64,000 nt of DNA from Inhella crocodyli (GTDB lineage: Bacteria; Pseudomonadota; Gammaproteobacteria; Burkholderiales; Burkholderiaceae_C). Made by a program: the position numbers and the translations under genes. The stretch is taken from NCBI RefSeq assembly GCF_004004565.1, contig NZ_SACM01000002.1, positions 496,001-560,000 on the forward strand, given 5' to 3'. The notes beneath the pieces are model-generated. The model saw only the letters and a list, made by a program, of their open reading frames with translations. It did no database searches and was not told the DNA's origin. Positions 1 to 7,648 of this stretch are shown here, in pieces (position 1 is the first letter of the stretch; the number at the start of each line of letters is the position of its first letter).

Positions 1-55
1 CGACCACGTGGCGGTCGAGTTCGGAGACGATCTCTTGGGGGGTCATCGCGCTCAT
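1..55 (-). CDS. hslU: HslU (ClpY) ATPase subunit, N-terminal fragment
   Basis: Only the first 18 or so codons lie in the window; the gene continues past base 1. They read [18 protein letters not shown], the usual start of HslU, the AAA+ unfoldase that feeds proteins to HslV in the cytoplasm. The ATG at 55-53 overlaps the hslV stop codon (ATGA), so translation is likely coupled; a second in-frame ATG is at 46-44. The identity rests on this short match plus the position directly after hslV. Confidence 0.9.
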   Translation of the reverse strand, partial: MSAMTPQEIVSELDRHVV

Positions 56-597
56 GTGAGGATCTCGATCGTGTGGTTCTGGTTCGAGTAGATGCACAGG
101 TCGCCGGCAATGGCCAGCGACTGCTTGACGATGTCGGGCGCGCTCAGTTCGCTGTGGCGCAGCAGGGCCAAGGCCGACGCCTGGGCGTAGGCCCCGCCGC
201 TGCCGATGGCCACCACGCCCTCTTCGGGCTCCAGCACGTCGCCGTTGCCGGTGATGACGAGGCTGTGCTCGCGGTCGGCCACGGCCAGCATGGCCTCCAG
301 GCGGCGCAGCACGCGGTCGGTGCGCCAGTCCTTGGTCAGTTCCACGGCGGCGCGCAGCAGGTGGCCCTGGTGCTTCTCCAGCTTCGACTCGAAGCGCTCG
401 AACAGGGTGAAGGCATCGGCCGTGGCGCCGGCGAAACCGGCCAGCACTTGGTCGCGGTGGAGCTTGCGCACCTTGCGGGCGGTGCTCTTGAAGACGATGT
501 GACCCAGGGTCACCTGGCCGTCACCGCCCAAGGCCACGACGCCGTTGCGGCGCACGGACAAGATGGTGGTGCCGTGAAAGACGGGGGAGTCGCTCAT
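52..597 (-). CDS. hslV: ATP-dependent protease subunit HslV
   Basis: This is the peptidase subunit of the HslVU (ClpYQ) heat-shock protease, a cytoplasmic double ring of proteasome-beta-like subunits. The 181-residue length is normal for the family. A short propeptide of nine residues precedes the TTIL motif, so Thr10 would be the N-terminal nucleophile after processing. The typical GGDGQVTLG and [17 protein letters not shown] segments follow. It ends inside the hslU start (4-base overlap) and follows a STAS-domain gene by 84 bases; that gap contains two GC-rich inverted repeats. Synteny downstream of dksA agrees with Burkholderiales. Confidence 0.97.
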   Translation of the reverse strand: MSDSPVFHGTTILSVRRNGVVALGGDGQVTLGHIVFKSTARKVRKLHRDQVLAGFAGATADAFTLFERFESKLEKHQGHLLRAAVELTKDWRTDRVLRRLEAMLAVADREHSLVITGNGDVLEPEEGVVAIGSGGAYAQASALALLRHSELSAPDIVKQSLAIAGDLCIYSNQNHTIEILT

Positions 598-681
598 GCG
601 CGGGGTCTCGGTGAGAGGTGCCGGGCGAGCGCCCGGGGAAAGCCCGCAGGTGGGGCCCAGGGCCCCAGGTTCAAGTCCGGC

Positions 682-2484
682 TCAGACGGTTTTGACCTTG
701 ATGCGGGCGTGTTCGTTGATGCCCATGGCCCCGAAGAACATGGCCACCAGGCGGTGGGCCTCGGTGAACACCACGGTGCGGTTGTCGCTGCGCTGCTGCA
801 GCACCCAGTTCAACACGTCGCCGGCGGCGATGAAGTCCAGGCGGATGAGGCGGGGGCAGGCGATCTGCACCTGCGTGGCCGTGCCGATTTGGGCGCTGAG
901 CTTCTTGAGTTGCTCGGTGAGGTCGCCCACCAGTTGCCCCATCAGCTCGAGGTGCGCCACCTGGGGGCCGTCGTCACCGGCACCTTCCATGGTGGTCGAT
1001 TCAAGGAAGGCGGGCATGGAGTCGGAGTGGCGGCTGACCTGCGTGCTGCTCGGGCTCAGGGTGGTCAAGCCACCGCTGGTCATGCGCACGCGGCAGCGCG
1101 GGGCCTCCCAGCTCGGCGGCGACACCTCGTAGGTCACGCAGTAGTCGATCGCGGCCTCGTCGAACTGGTCGGGCCGGTTGGCGGCGCGCAGCACTTCCAG
1201 GCACAGCATCCACCAGCCGGTGTCCGTGTCGCGCTCGCCCACCGGGCAGGCTTCGCGCACCACCTCGATGAAGTGGTTGCCGGCCAGCCATCGCATTTCG
1301 GTGTTGAGCTTGGACCACTCGCGCAGCAAGTCGGTCAGGGGCCCCCGGGCCTCGGGCTCGATGGCCTTCAGCGGGCCCCAATCCAGCACCCAGGGCAGCG
1401 GGGCGGTCTCGCAGCGCTTGCGCAGCAACAACAGGCCGTCCAGGTCCAGGCGCTCGGGGCTTGCCCAGTTCACGCCCTGGGCCTTGGGGGCGCTGCTGCC
1501 GCTCGGGCGCGTCTCGGCGGCCTTGCGGCCTTCGACGACCAGGCGCGGCAGCGACACCCACTGGGGCGCCGACAGGCCGAAGTGGTGCACGTACTCCACC
1601 GCCAGCGACTCGAACGCCTGCTGGTTGCCGGTGGCCCGGTAGAAATCGAAACGGGCCAGCCAGGTGGGGCTGTGCATGTGGCGGGCGCCGTCGGCCTCGG
1701 TGAGGGCGACCAGGCTGCGCTCGCAGGTTTCGTTGTCGCCGTTGGCGAAGGCCATCACGGCCTCGTCCAGCTCGGGGTCGTGCGGCAACTCTTCTTCTTC
1801 GGGCTGGGCCGACTCGTGGCCACGCACCAACTCGAAATCGGGCGGCGCGGGGGCCAGTTCCGAGGGCACGCCCAATTCGCTGGCCACCTCGAAGCTGAGG
1901 GACATCTCCAGCGGGGGCAGGCTGTGCACATCGCTGGGCGCCGCGTCGGACGGGGGCGACAGGCCGGCGCCCATCTTGGCCACGGCCGTGGGCAGTTGTT
2001 CGGGCGGCAGGGTCGGCGGCGCCGCCGGCATGGTGGGCGCAAAGGCCGCCGCCGCAGGCCGGGGCGAGGGCACTTCTTTGTCAAAGGGCGGCCGCTGCGT
2101 CATGCTGCTGCGGAAGCCCTCTTTGACCATCTGCTGCTCGATCTGGTCGATCTTGTCCTTGACCGCCGAGGCGTCGTCGCGACTGATCTCCGAGGCCACG
2201 CGTTCGGCGTCGGAGATGACCGAGCTGTTTTGCTCGCCGGCCGCCGCCAGTTGCTCGGGCGTCAGGCCCTCGCGGCGCAGGCGACGCAGCATGTCGAGTT
2301 CGCGCTTGCGCACGAAGTCGTTGCGCCGCTTGCGTTCGATCATGGCGCGCAGTTCGGCCTTGGCCAACTCGCTTTCCGGGTTGTCTTGGCGCGAGTTGAT
2401 TTCTTTCCAATCCGTGGTCGGGTTGGCGACGAACCGCGCCACCTTGCGCAGGAAGCTGTCCGATTGCTTGGGATCGTCGGCCAT
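682..2484 (-). CDS. STAS-domain protein of unknown role
   Basis: A 600-residue cytoplasmic-looking protein with no signal peptide or membrane span. The N-terminal third (about 1-130) is charged and helical. Residues about 130-230 are Pro/Ala/Glu-rich and probably disordered. A middle segment with short helical repeats resembles TPR or FimV-like units. The last ~90 residues resemble a STAS domain of the MlaB/anti-sigma-antagonist type (alternating strand-helix pattern around IACPRLIRLDFIAAGDVLNWV). It lies 18 bases after dksA and before hslV, so it is probably co-transcribed with both. I do not recognise a defined function; a regulatory protein-protein interaction role is an inference from the STAS fold. 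Confidence 0.75.
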   Translation of the reverse strand: MADDPKQSDSFLRKVARFVANPTTDWKEINSRQDNPESELAKAELRAMIERKRRNDFVRKRELDMLRRLRREGLTPEQLAAAGEQNSSVISDAERVASEISRDDASAVKDKIDQIEQQMVKEGFRSSMTQRPPFDKEVPSPRPAAAAFAPTMPAAPPTLPPEQLPTAVAKMGAGLSPPSDAAPSDVHSLPPLEMSLSFEVASELGVPSELAPAPPDFELVRGHESAQPEEEELPHDPELDEAVMAFANGDNETCERSLVALTEADGARHMHSPTWLARFDFYRATGNQQAFESLAVEYVHHFGLSAPQWVSLPRLVVEGRKAAETRPSGSSAPKAQGVNWASPERLDLDGLLLLRKRCETAPLPWVLDWGPLKAIEPEARGPLTDLLREWSKLNTEMRWLAGNHFIEVVREACPVGERDTDTGWWMLCLEVLRAANRPDQFDEAAIDYCVTYEVSPPSWEAPRCRVRMTSGGLTTLSPSSTQVSRHSDSMPAFLESTTMEGAGDDGPQVAHLELMGQLVGDLTEQLKKLSAQIGTATQVQIACPRLIRLDFIAAGDVLNWVLQQRSDNRTVVFTEAHRLVAMFFGAMGINEHARIKVKTV

Positions 2485-2502
2485 GCGCGCGCGAACCGGG
2501 AC

Positions 2503-3015
2503 TCAGTCCCCGAACATCTTCTGCTTCATCTCACGGCGTTGCTGCGCTTCGAGCGACAGCGTGGCCGTGGGACGGGCGATCAGGCGACCCAAGCCGATGG
2601 GCTCGCCGGTTTCGTCGCAGTAGCCGTACTCGCCGCTGTCGAGGCGGGCGATGGACTGCATGATCTTCTTGAGCAGCTTGCGCTCGCGGTCGCGGGTGCG
2701 CAACTCGAGGGCGTGCTCTTCTTCGATCGTGGCGCGATCGGCCGGGTCCGGCACGATGGTCGTGTCTTCGCGCAGGTGCTCGGTCGTTTCACCCGCGTTG
2801 TTGAGGATGCTGTCGCGCAGGCTTTGCAGCTTGGCGCGGAAGAACGCCAGTTGCTGGTCGTTCATGTACTCGCCATCGGGCATGGCCAGCACTTCCTCGT
2901 CGGTCAGCAGGTGGCCGGGCTTGCCTTTCCAGGCATCGGAGCCGGCTTTGCCCGCCGACCGCGCGGCCGGTTTGGCGCTCGCTGCGGGCTTGTTGGGGGC
3001 CAGGGTCTTGCTCAC
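2503..3015 (-). CDS. dksA: RNA polymerase-binding transcription factor DksA (cysteine-poor type)
   Basis: DksA binds the RNA polymerase secondary channel and, with ppGpp, tunes rRNA and amino-acid promoters. The 170-residue protein has a Lys/Ala-rich N-terminal extension of ~35 residues, the coiled coil, and the tip motif DPADRAT with Asp90 and Asp93. The zinc-finger region keeps only one of four ligands: Cys133 is present, while the other three positions are Thr136, Ser154 and Ala157. It therefore should fold without zinc, as known for other cysteine-poor DksA proteins. The start is GTG at 3015, with an AAGGAG box seven bases before it. A COG0523 metal chaperone lies directly upstream. Confidence 0.95.
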   Translation of the reverse strand: MSKTLAPNKPAASAKPAARSAGKAGSDAWKGKPGHLLTDEEVLAMPDGEYMNDQQLAFFRAKLQSLRDSILNNAGETTEHLREDTTIVPDPADRATIEEEHALELRTRDRERKLLKKIMQSIARLDSGEYGYCDETGEPIGLGRLIARPTATLSLEAQQRREMKQKMFGD

Positions 3016-3029
3016 CGTTTTCTCCTTGT

Positions 3030-3068
3030 GGCCTGAAGGCCTTGTTCTCGTTGCCCCCCACAGGGGGC
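3030..3068 (-). promoter_or_regulatory. Two hairpins in the dksA leader
   Basis: Two perfect inverted repeats lie between the proposed dksA promoter and its ribosome binding site. One is at 3053-3068, with a 6-bp GC stem and 4-base loop. The other is at 3030-3041 (GGCC stem, 4-base loop), ending a few bases before the AAGGAG box. They could affect mRNA stability or start-site access; no function is demonstrated. Neither is followed by a T-run, so an intrinsic terminator is unlikely. Confidence 0.4.
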
Positions 3069-3082
3069 CGTTCGGGGCCGGG

Positions 3083-3110
3083 ATTGTAAGCAGCCCCTCT
3101 TCTCAGCAAT
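3083..3110 (-). promoter_or_regulatory. Candidate sigma70 promoter for dksA
   Basis: On the minus strand ATTGCT (3110-3105) and TACAAT (3088-3083) are separated by 16 bases. This would start transcription near 3076 and give a leader of about 60 bases before the GTG of dksA. The -10 matches the consensus at five of six positions; the -35 is weak. It lies just past the stop of the upstream COG0523 gene. Confidence 0.5.
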
Positions 3111-3126
3111 TTCCCTCAAATGTCAC

Positions 3127-4206
3127 TCAAACCAGGCAGCCTTCCAAGCCGTGTTCCAAGACGTCGCGCGGCAGGTCGATGCCGATGAACACCATCTTGC
3201 TGGTGCGCTTCTCGCCCGCCGCCCACTTGGGCCCCAGGTCCGAGCCCATCAGCTGGTGCACGCCCTGGAAGATCACCTTGCGGTCGGTGCCCTTCATGTT
3301 CAGCACGCCCTTGTAGCGCAGCATCTTGGGCCCGTAGACCTGCACGATGGCGCCGAGGAAGTCTTCGAGCTTGGCCGGGTTGAACGCCCGGTCGGCGCGG
3401 AAGACGAAGCTCTTGACGTCGTCGTCGTGGTGGTGGTGGTGCGGGTGGTCGCAGTGCTCGCCGTGGGCGTGGTCGTGGTGGTCGTGACCGCAGTGCTCGT
3501 CGTGCACGTGCCCGTGATCGTGATCGTGGTCGTCGACCTTGAGGAAATCGGGGTCGATGTCGAGCTTGGCGTTGAGGTTGAAGCCGCGCAGGTCGAACAC
3601 CTCGGCGATGGGCACCTCGCCAAAGTGCACCTGCTTGTGCGCGGCGCGCGGGTTCATGTGCTTGAGGCGGTGCGTCAGCGCGTTCAGGTCGTCGGCCGAC
3701 ACCAACTCGCTCTTGCTGATGAAGATCTGGTCGGCAAAGCCGACCTGGCGGCGGGCCTCTTGGCGGCTGTCGAGCTGGCCCTGGGCGTGCTTGGCGTCCA
3801 CCAGGGTCAGGATGGCGTCGAGCACGAAGGTCTCGGCGATCTCGTCGTCGATGAAGAAGGTCTGGGCCACGGGGCCGGGGTCGGCCACGCCGGTGGTTTC
3901 GATGACCACGCGCTCGAAGTCCAGTTCACCGCGGCGGCGCTTGGCGGCCAGGTCGGCCAAGGTGGCGCGCAGGTCTTCGCGGATCGTGCAGCAGATGCAG
4001 CCGTTGCTCATCTGGATGATCTGCTCGTTGGTGTCGGCGACCAGGATCTCGTTGTCGATGTTCTCTTCGCCGAACTCGTTCTCGATGACGGCGATCTTCT
4101 GGCCGTGGGCCTCGGACAGCACGCGCTTGAGCAGGGTCGTCTTCCCGGCGCCCAAGAAGCCGGTGAGGATGGTGGCGGGGATCAGTTGGGGCGCGGGCGT
4201 GCTCAT
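3127..4206 (-). CDS. COG0523 (CobW/ZigA/YjiA-type) GTPase, probable zinc metallochaperone
   Basis: A 359-residue G3E GTPase. Residues ~10-22 hold the P-loop (TGFLGAGKTT), followed by a GEENIDNEIL switch region and the CICC motif that defines COG0523 metal binding. The guanine-specificity loop reads SKSE rather than NKxD. Around residues 235-275 there is a long His/Asp stretch ending in five consecutive histidines, a metal-holding loop common in zinc-handling members. The C-terminal CobW_C domain follows. Known members deliver zinc to target proteins or act under zinc shortage. The start chosen is the ATG at 4206-4204, where the family begins; the frame stays open far upstream only through GC bias. 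It is 111 bases upstream of dksA and divergent from corC. Confidence 0.93.
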   Translation of the reverse strand: MSTPAPQLIPATILTGFLGAGKTTLLKRVLSEAHGQKIAVIENEFGEENIDNEILVADTNEQIIQMSNGCICCTIREDLRATLADLAAKRRRGELDFERVVIETTGVADPGPVAQTFFIDDEIAETFVLDAILTLVDAKHAQGQLDSRQEARRQVGFADQIFISKSELVSADDLNALTHRLKHMNPRAAHKQVHFGEVPIAEVFDLRGFNLNAKLDIDPDFLKVDDHDHDHGHVHDEHCGHDHHDHAHGEHCDHPHHHHHDDDVKSFVFRADRAFNPAKLEDFLGAIVQVYGPKMLRYKGVLNMKGTDRKVIFQGVHQLMGSDLGPKWAAGEKRTSKMVFIGIDLPRDVLEHGLEGCLV

Positions 4207-4237
4207 GGGGACCAGGCGAGGGGTGCAAAACCCGGCA

Positions 4238-4266
4238 TTTTGGGCCGCTTGGGGGCTTTGCAATAT
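4238..4266 (+). promoter_or_regulatory. Candidate promoter for the corC-lnt block
   Basis: TTTTGG (4238-4243) and CAATAT (4261-4266) are spaced by 17 bases and would start transcription about 27 bases before the corC ATG. Both hexamers are imperfect. The site lies in the 93-base divergent gap between the COG0523 gene and corC. Confidence 0.35.
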
Positions 4267-4299
4267 CCTTGAGCCCCTTTTCTTTGTGTGCGTTTCTGC

Positions 4300-5178
4300 A
4301 TGCCCGACCCTGCGTCGACCCGAGACCCGGCCTCCGATCCCCGAGGGCTGCTGCAGCGATTCCTGGAGTTCTTGCACCCCGGTCCCGACTCGAAGACCGA
4401 GCTGATCGAGACCCTGGCCGACGCCGAACAACGCGCCTTGATCGAGCCGGAATCCCGGCAAATGCTCGAAGGCGTGCTGCGCATGGCCGAATTGAGCGCA
4501 GGCGACGTGATGGTGGCCGCGCCCCGCATGGACCTGCTGGACATCGACGCGCCCTTTGAGGCGCAGCTGGCGGCCATCATCGACACGGGCCATTCGCGCT
4601 TCCCGGTTTACGAGGGCGGGCGCGACAACATCATTGGCATCCTGATGGCCAAGGACCTGCTCAAGCTGCAGCGGGCCCCCGAGTTGAACCTGCGCACGCT
4701 GCTGCGCCCGGCGGTCTTCGTGCCCGAGAGCAAGCCGCTGAACGCGCTCTTGCGCGACTTCCGCACCAACCGGAACCACCTGGCCATCGTCATCGACGAG
4801 TTCGGCAACGTGGCGGGCTTGGTCACGATCGAGGACGTGCTCGAAGAAATCGTCGGCGAGATCGAGGACGAGTTCGACGAACGCGGCAGCGAGGGCGTGG
4901 GGGGGCTGTACACCCTGGCCGACGGCAGCCAGCGGGTGGCCGGCGACGCGGCCATTCGCGACGTCAACGCGGCCTTCGGATTGGCGATCCCCGAGGCCGA
5001 TTTCGACACCATCGGCGGTTGGGTGGCGCACGAGCACGGCCGCGTGCCCCGCCGCGGCGAGTCGGTCGAACTGGCCGGGCTGCGCTTCCACGTGATGCTG
5101 ACGCGGGGCGGTGCGGTGCGCTGGTTCAAGGTCACGCGCGCGACGCCGGCGCCGGCACCGGCGGGTTCCGGCACTTGA
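4300..5178 (+). CDS. corC: CorC/HlyC-type CBS-domain protein
   Basis: A 292-residue soluble protein with a tandem CBS pair at about residues 60-190 (AAPRMDLLDIDAPF...SRFPVYEG and RTNRNHLAIVIDEFGNVAGLVTIEDVLEEIVGEIEDE) and the C-terminal CorC_HlyC transporter-associated domain after about residue 205. It belongs to the family named for magnesium/cobalt efflux; in many bacteria the cytoplasmic form sits beside lnt, as here. The ATG at 4300 is chosen; a GTG at 4288 would add four residues. The stop overlaps the TTG start of lnt. The real substrate or partner cannot be told from the sequence. Confidence 0.93.
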   Translation: MPDPASTRDPASDPRGLLQRFLEFLHPGPDSKTELIETLADAEQRALIEPESRQMLEGVLRMAELSAGDVMVAAPRMDLLDIDAPFEAQLAAIIDTGHSRFPVYEGGRDNIIGILMAKDLLKLQRAPELNLRTLLRPAVFVPESKPLNALLRDFRTNRNHLAIVIDEFGNVAGLVTIEDVLEEIVGEIEDEFDERGSEGVGGLYTLADGSQRVAGDAAIRDVNAAFGLAIPEADFDTIGGWVAHEHGRVPRRGESVELAGLRFHVMLTRGGAVRWFKVTRATPAPAPAGSGT

Positions 5179-6662
5179 GGTCGGCCTGGCGATTGGGGGC
5201 CGCGCTGGCGGCGGGCGCGCTGCACGCGCTGGCCTTTGCCCCGTCGACGGCCTGGTTCCTGCAGCCATTGGCCTTGGCCCTTTTGGTCGGCCTGCTGAGC
5301 GGCCAAACGGTGCGGCGCGCCGCCTGGCTGGGTGGGGCTTTCGGGCTGGCCTGGCTTGGCGTTGGTCTGTGGTGGCTGTACATCAGCCTGCACGACTTCG
5401 GCGGCCTGGCACCGCCCCTGGCGGTGGGGGCCTTGCTGCTCCTGGGGGCTTTCCTGGCCCTGTACCCGGCGGCGGCGGCGGCGGGTTTTGTGGCCCTGCG
5501 GCCCCGGGTCCCCGCAGCCTGGGCGCCCCTGTTGTGGGCGGCTTGCTGGCTCTTGAGCGAGTTGGCCCGTGCGCAGTGGTTCACCGGCTTTCCGTGGATC
5601 GCCAGCGGCTACGCGCACACCGTCGGCCCCGGCGCCGCCTGGGCGCCTTGGATCGGGGTGTACGGCCTGGGGGCACTCAGCGCGGCCTGGGCCGCGGCCG
5701 GGGCCCAGGCGGCCCTGGAGCGCCGCTGGCGCGCGGCACTGGCCTTGAGCGCTGCGGTGGCGCTGGGGGCGCTCTTGCCGCAGTCGTTCACCACCTCCAC
5801 CGGCAACTTGCGACTGAGCTTGGTGCAGCCCAACGTGCCCCAATCGGCCAAGTTCGACCCGGCACAGATCGACCGCAACCTGGACGCGCTCTTGGCGCAA
5901 ATCGAGGCGACGCCCGCCGGCGTGGTGGTCACGCCGGAATCGGTGCTGCCCCTGCCGCTGGCCTACCTGCCTGCCGAGGCGCAAGGGCGATTGGCCGAGG
6001 CCAGCGTCACGCGCCACCTGCTGGTGGGCAGCTTCCTGGGCAGCGACGAGGCCGGCTGGGTCAACTCCTTGGTGGGCTGGCACCAGGGCCAGGCGCAGTA
6101 CGACTACGGCAAGCGGCACCTGCTGCCCTTCGGTGAGTTCATCCCGCCCGGCCTGGGTTGGTTCGTGCGGGCCCTGGGCATCCCGATGGACGACCAGGCC
6201 CAAGGCGCGCACCAGCGGCCTTGGGCGGTGGGGGGCCAGCGCTTGCGCCCCTTGATTTGCTACGAAGACTTGTTCGGCGAGGACTTCGTGCGCAGCGCCG
6301 TCGACGGGCCCGAGGCCGCGACGGTGTTCGTCAACGCCAGCAACCTGGCCTGGTTCGGCCGCCACATGGTGCAGGACCAGCATTTGCAGTTCAGCCAGAT
6401 GCGCGCGCTGGAGTTCCAGCGCCCGTTCGTGCGCAGCACCAACACCGGCGCCACCGCCCACGTGGACCACCGGGGCCAGGTGCGCGCGCGCTTGGAGGCC
6501 CTGACCGCCGGCACCTTGGTGGTGGAGGTGGAGGGCCGCAGCGGCAGCACGCCCTACGCACGCTGGCTGGCCGCCTGGGGCCTGTGGCCCTTGTGGGGCC
6601 TGGGCCTGGCCGCGGTGGTGTGGGCCGCAAGCCGCCGTCGTTCCACGCCGGTGGCTCCCTAG
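5175..6662 (+). CDS. lnt: Apolipoprotein N-acyltransferase
   Basis: Lnt adds the third acyl chain to the N-terminal cysteine of lipoproteins in the inner membrane. The 495 residues begin with about six hydrophobic spans, then a nitrilase-like periplasmic domain, and a final membrane helix. The nitrilase triad is visible: Glu255 (TPESVLPL), Lys313 ([13 protein letters not shown]) and Cys362 ([12 protein letters not shown]). The start is TTG at 5175, sharing bases with the corC stop (TTGA); no ATG exists near the expected N-terminus, and this start gives the normal family length. Confidence 0.96.
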   Translation: MRSAWRLGAALAAGALHALAFAPSTAWFLQPLALALLVGLLSGQTVRRAAWLGGAFGLAWLGVGLWWLYISLHDFGGLAPPLAVGALLLLGAFLALYPAAAAAGFVALRPRVPAAWAPLLWAACWLLSELARAQWFTGFPWIASGYAHTVGPGAAWAPWIGVYGLGALSAAWAAAGAQAALERRWRAALALSAAVALGALLPQSFTTSTGNLRLSLVQPNVPQSAKFDPAQIDRNLDALLAQIEATPAGVVVTPESVLPLPLAYLPAEAQGRLAEASVTRHLLVGSFLGSDEAGWVNSLVGWHQGQAQYDYGKRHLLPFGEFIPPGLGWFVRALGIPMDDQAQGAHQRPWAVGGQRLRPLICYEDLFGEDFVRSAVDGPEAATVFVNASNLAWFGRHMVQDQHLQFSQMRALEFQRPFVRSTNTGATAHVDHRGQVRARLEALTAGTLVVEVEGRSGSTPYARWLAAWGLWPLWGLGLAAVVWAASRRRSTPVAP

Positions 6663-6665
6663 AAT
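6660..6665 (+). promoter_or_regulatory. Candidate -10 element for glyQS
   Basis: TAGAAT overlaps the lnt stop codon and matches the sigma70 -10 at five of six positions. Transcription would start near 6673, about 46 bases before glyQ. No convincing -35 is seen at 16-18 bases. Confidence 0.4.
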
Positions 6666-6718
6666 CCGCCCTCCCTGGGACGCACCCGTTCGCGTCCGGC
6701 CACGACGGATTCCCCACC

Positions 6719-7648
6719 ATGCTGAGCTTCCAGCAACTCATCCTGCGCTTGCAGGACTACTGGTCCCAACAAGGCTGCGCGCTGCTGCAGCCCTACGACA
6801 TGGAGGTCGGCGCCGGCACCAGCCACACCGCCACCTTCTTGCGCGCCTTGGGCCCCGAGCCCTGGAAGGCGGCCTACGTGCAACCGAGCCGCCGGCCCAA
6901 GGACGGGCGCTACGGCGAGAACCCCAACCGCCTGCAGCACTACTACCAGTTCCAGGTTGTGCTCAAGCCCGCGCCGGCCAACATCTTGGAGCTGTACCTC
7001 GGCTCGCTCGAGGCCTTGGGCTTCGACCTGAAGAAGAACGACGTGCGCTTCGTCGAGGACGACTGGGAGAACCCCACGCTCGGCTGCTGGGGCCTGGGCT
7101 GGGAGGTGTGGCTCAATGGCATGGAAGTGACGCAGTTCACCTATTTCCAGCAAGTGGGCGGCATCGACTGCAAGCCCATCACCGGCGAGATCACCTACGG
7201 CCTGGAGCGCCTGGCCCTGTACCTGCAGGGCAAGGAGTCGGTGTACGACCTGGAGTACACGCCCGGCATCAGCTACGGCGACGTGTTCCACCAGAACGAG
7301 GTCGAGCAGTCGACCTACAACTTCGAGCACAGCGACGTCGAGTTCCTGCTCGGTGCCTTCGCCGCGCACGAGAAGCAAAGCAAGCACCTGATGGCCCAGC
7401 AACTCGCGCTGCCGGCCTACGAGCAACTGCTCAAGGCCGGTCACAGCTTCAACCTGCTGGACGCCCGCGGCGCCATCAGCGTGACGGAGCGCGCCGGCTA
7501 CATCGGCCGCATCCGCAACCTGGCGCGCGCCGTGGCGCAAAGCTACTTGGAGAGCCGCGCCCGCTTGGGCTTCCCGATGGCCCCCAAGGCCTGGGCCGAC
7601 GAGGTCGTGGCCCAGATCGAAGCCAAGAACAACAAGAAGGCCGCCTGA
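6719..7648 (+). CDS. glyQ: Glycine-tRNA ligase, alpha subunit
   Basis: The alpha chain of the bacterial alpha2-beta2 glycyl-tRNA synthetase, carrying the class II catalytic core that activates glycine. Its 309 residues start with the typical segments [45 protein letters not shown] and [28 protein letters not shown]. The ATG at 6719 matches the conserved start; the frame stays open upstream by GC bias only. Its stop overlaps the glyS ATG by one base, so the two subunits are probably made in step. Confidence 0.98.
   Translation: MLSFQQLILRLQDYWSQQGCALLQPYDMEVGAGTSHTATFLRALGPEPWKAAYVQPSRRPKDGRYGENPNRLQHYYQFQVVLKPAPANILELYLGSLEALGFDLKKNDVRFVEDDWENPTLGCWGLGWEVWLNGMEVTQFTYFQQVGGIDCKPITGEITYGLERLALYLQGKESVYDLEYTPGISYGDVFHQNEVEQSTYNFEHSDVEFLLGAFAAHEKQSKHLMAQQLALPAYEQLLKAGHSFNLLDARGAISVTERAGYIGRIRNLARAVAQSYLESRARLGFPMAPKAWADEVVAQIEAKNNKKAA

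Noticed and set aside
73-3036. A 987-codon open frame on the plus strand opposite hslV, the STAS gene and dksA
   Set aside because: It is the shadow of well-recognised minus-strand genes; the protein is a run of Gly/His/Gln/Val with no domain, as expected from antisense of GC-rich coding DNA.
3425-3540. Repetitive GTG/GTC triplet stretch that looks like a tandem repeat or array
   Set aside because: It is the codon pattern of the His/Asp-rich metal loop of the COG0523 protein, without unit structure or spacers.
4207-5268. N-terminal extension of the COG0523 gene upstream of 4206
   Set aside because: The extension overlaps corC in antisense and has no homology to the family; the family start is the ATG at 4206.
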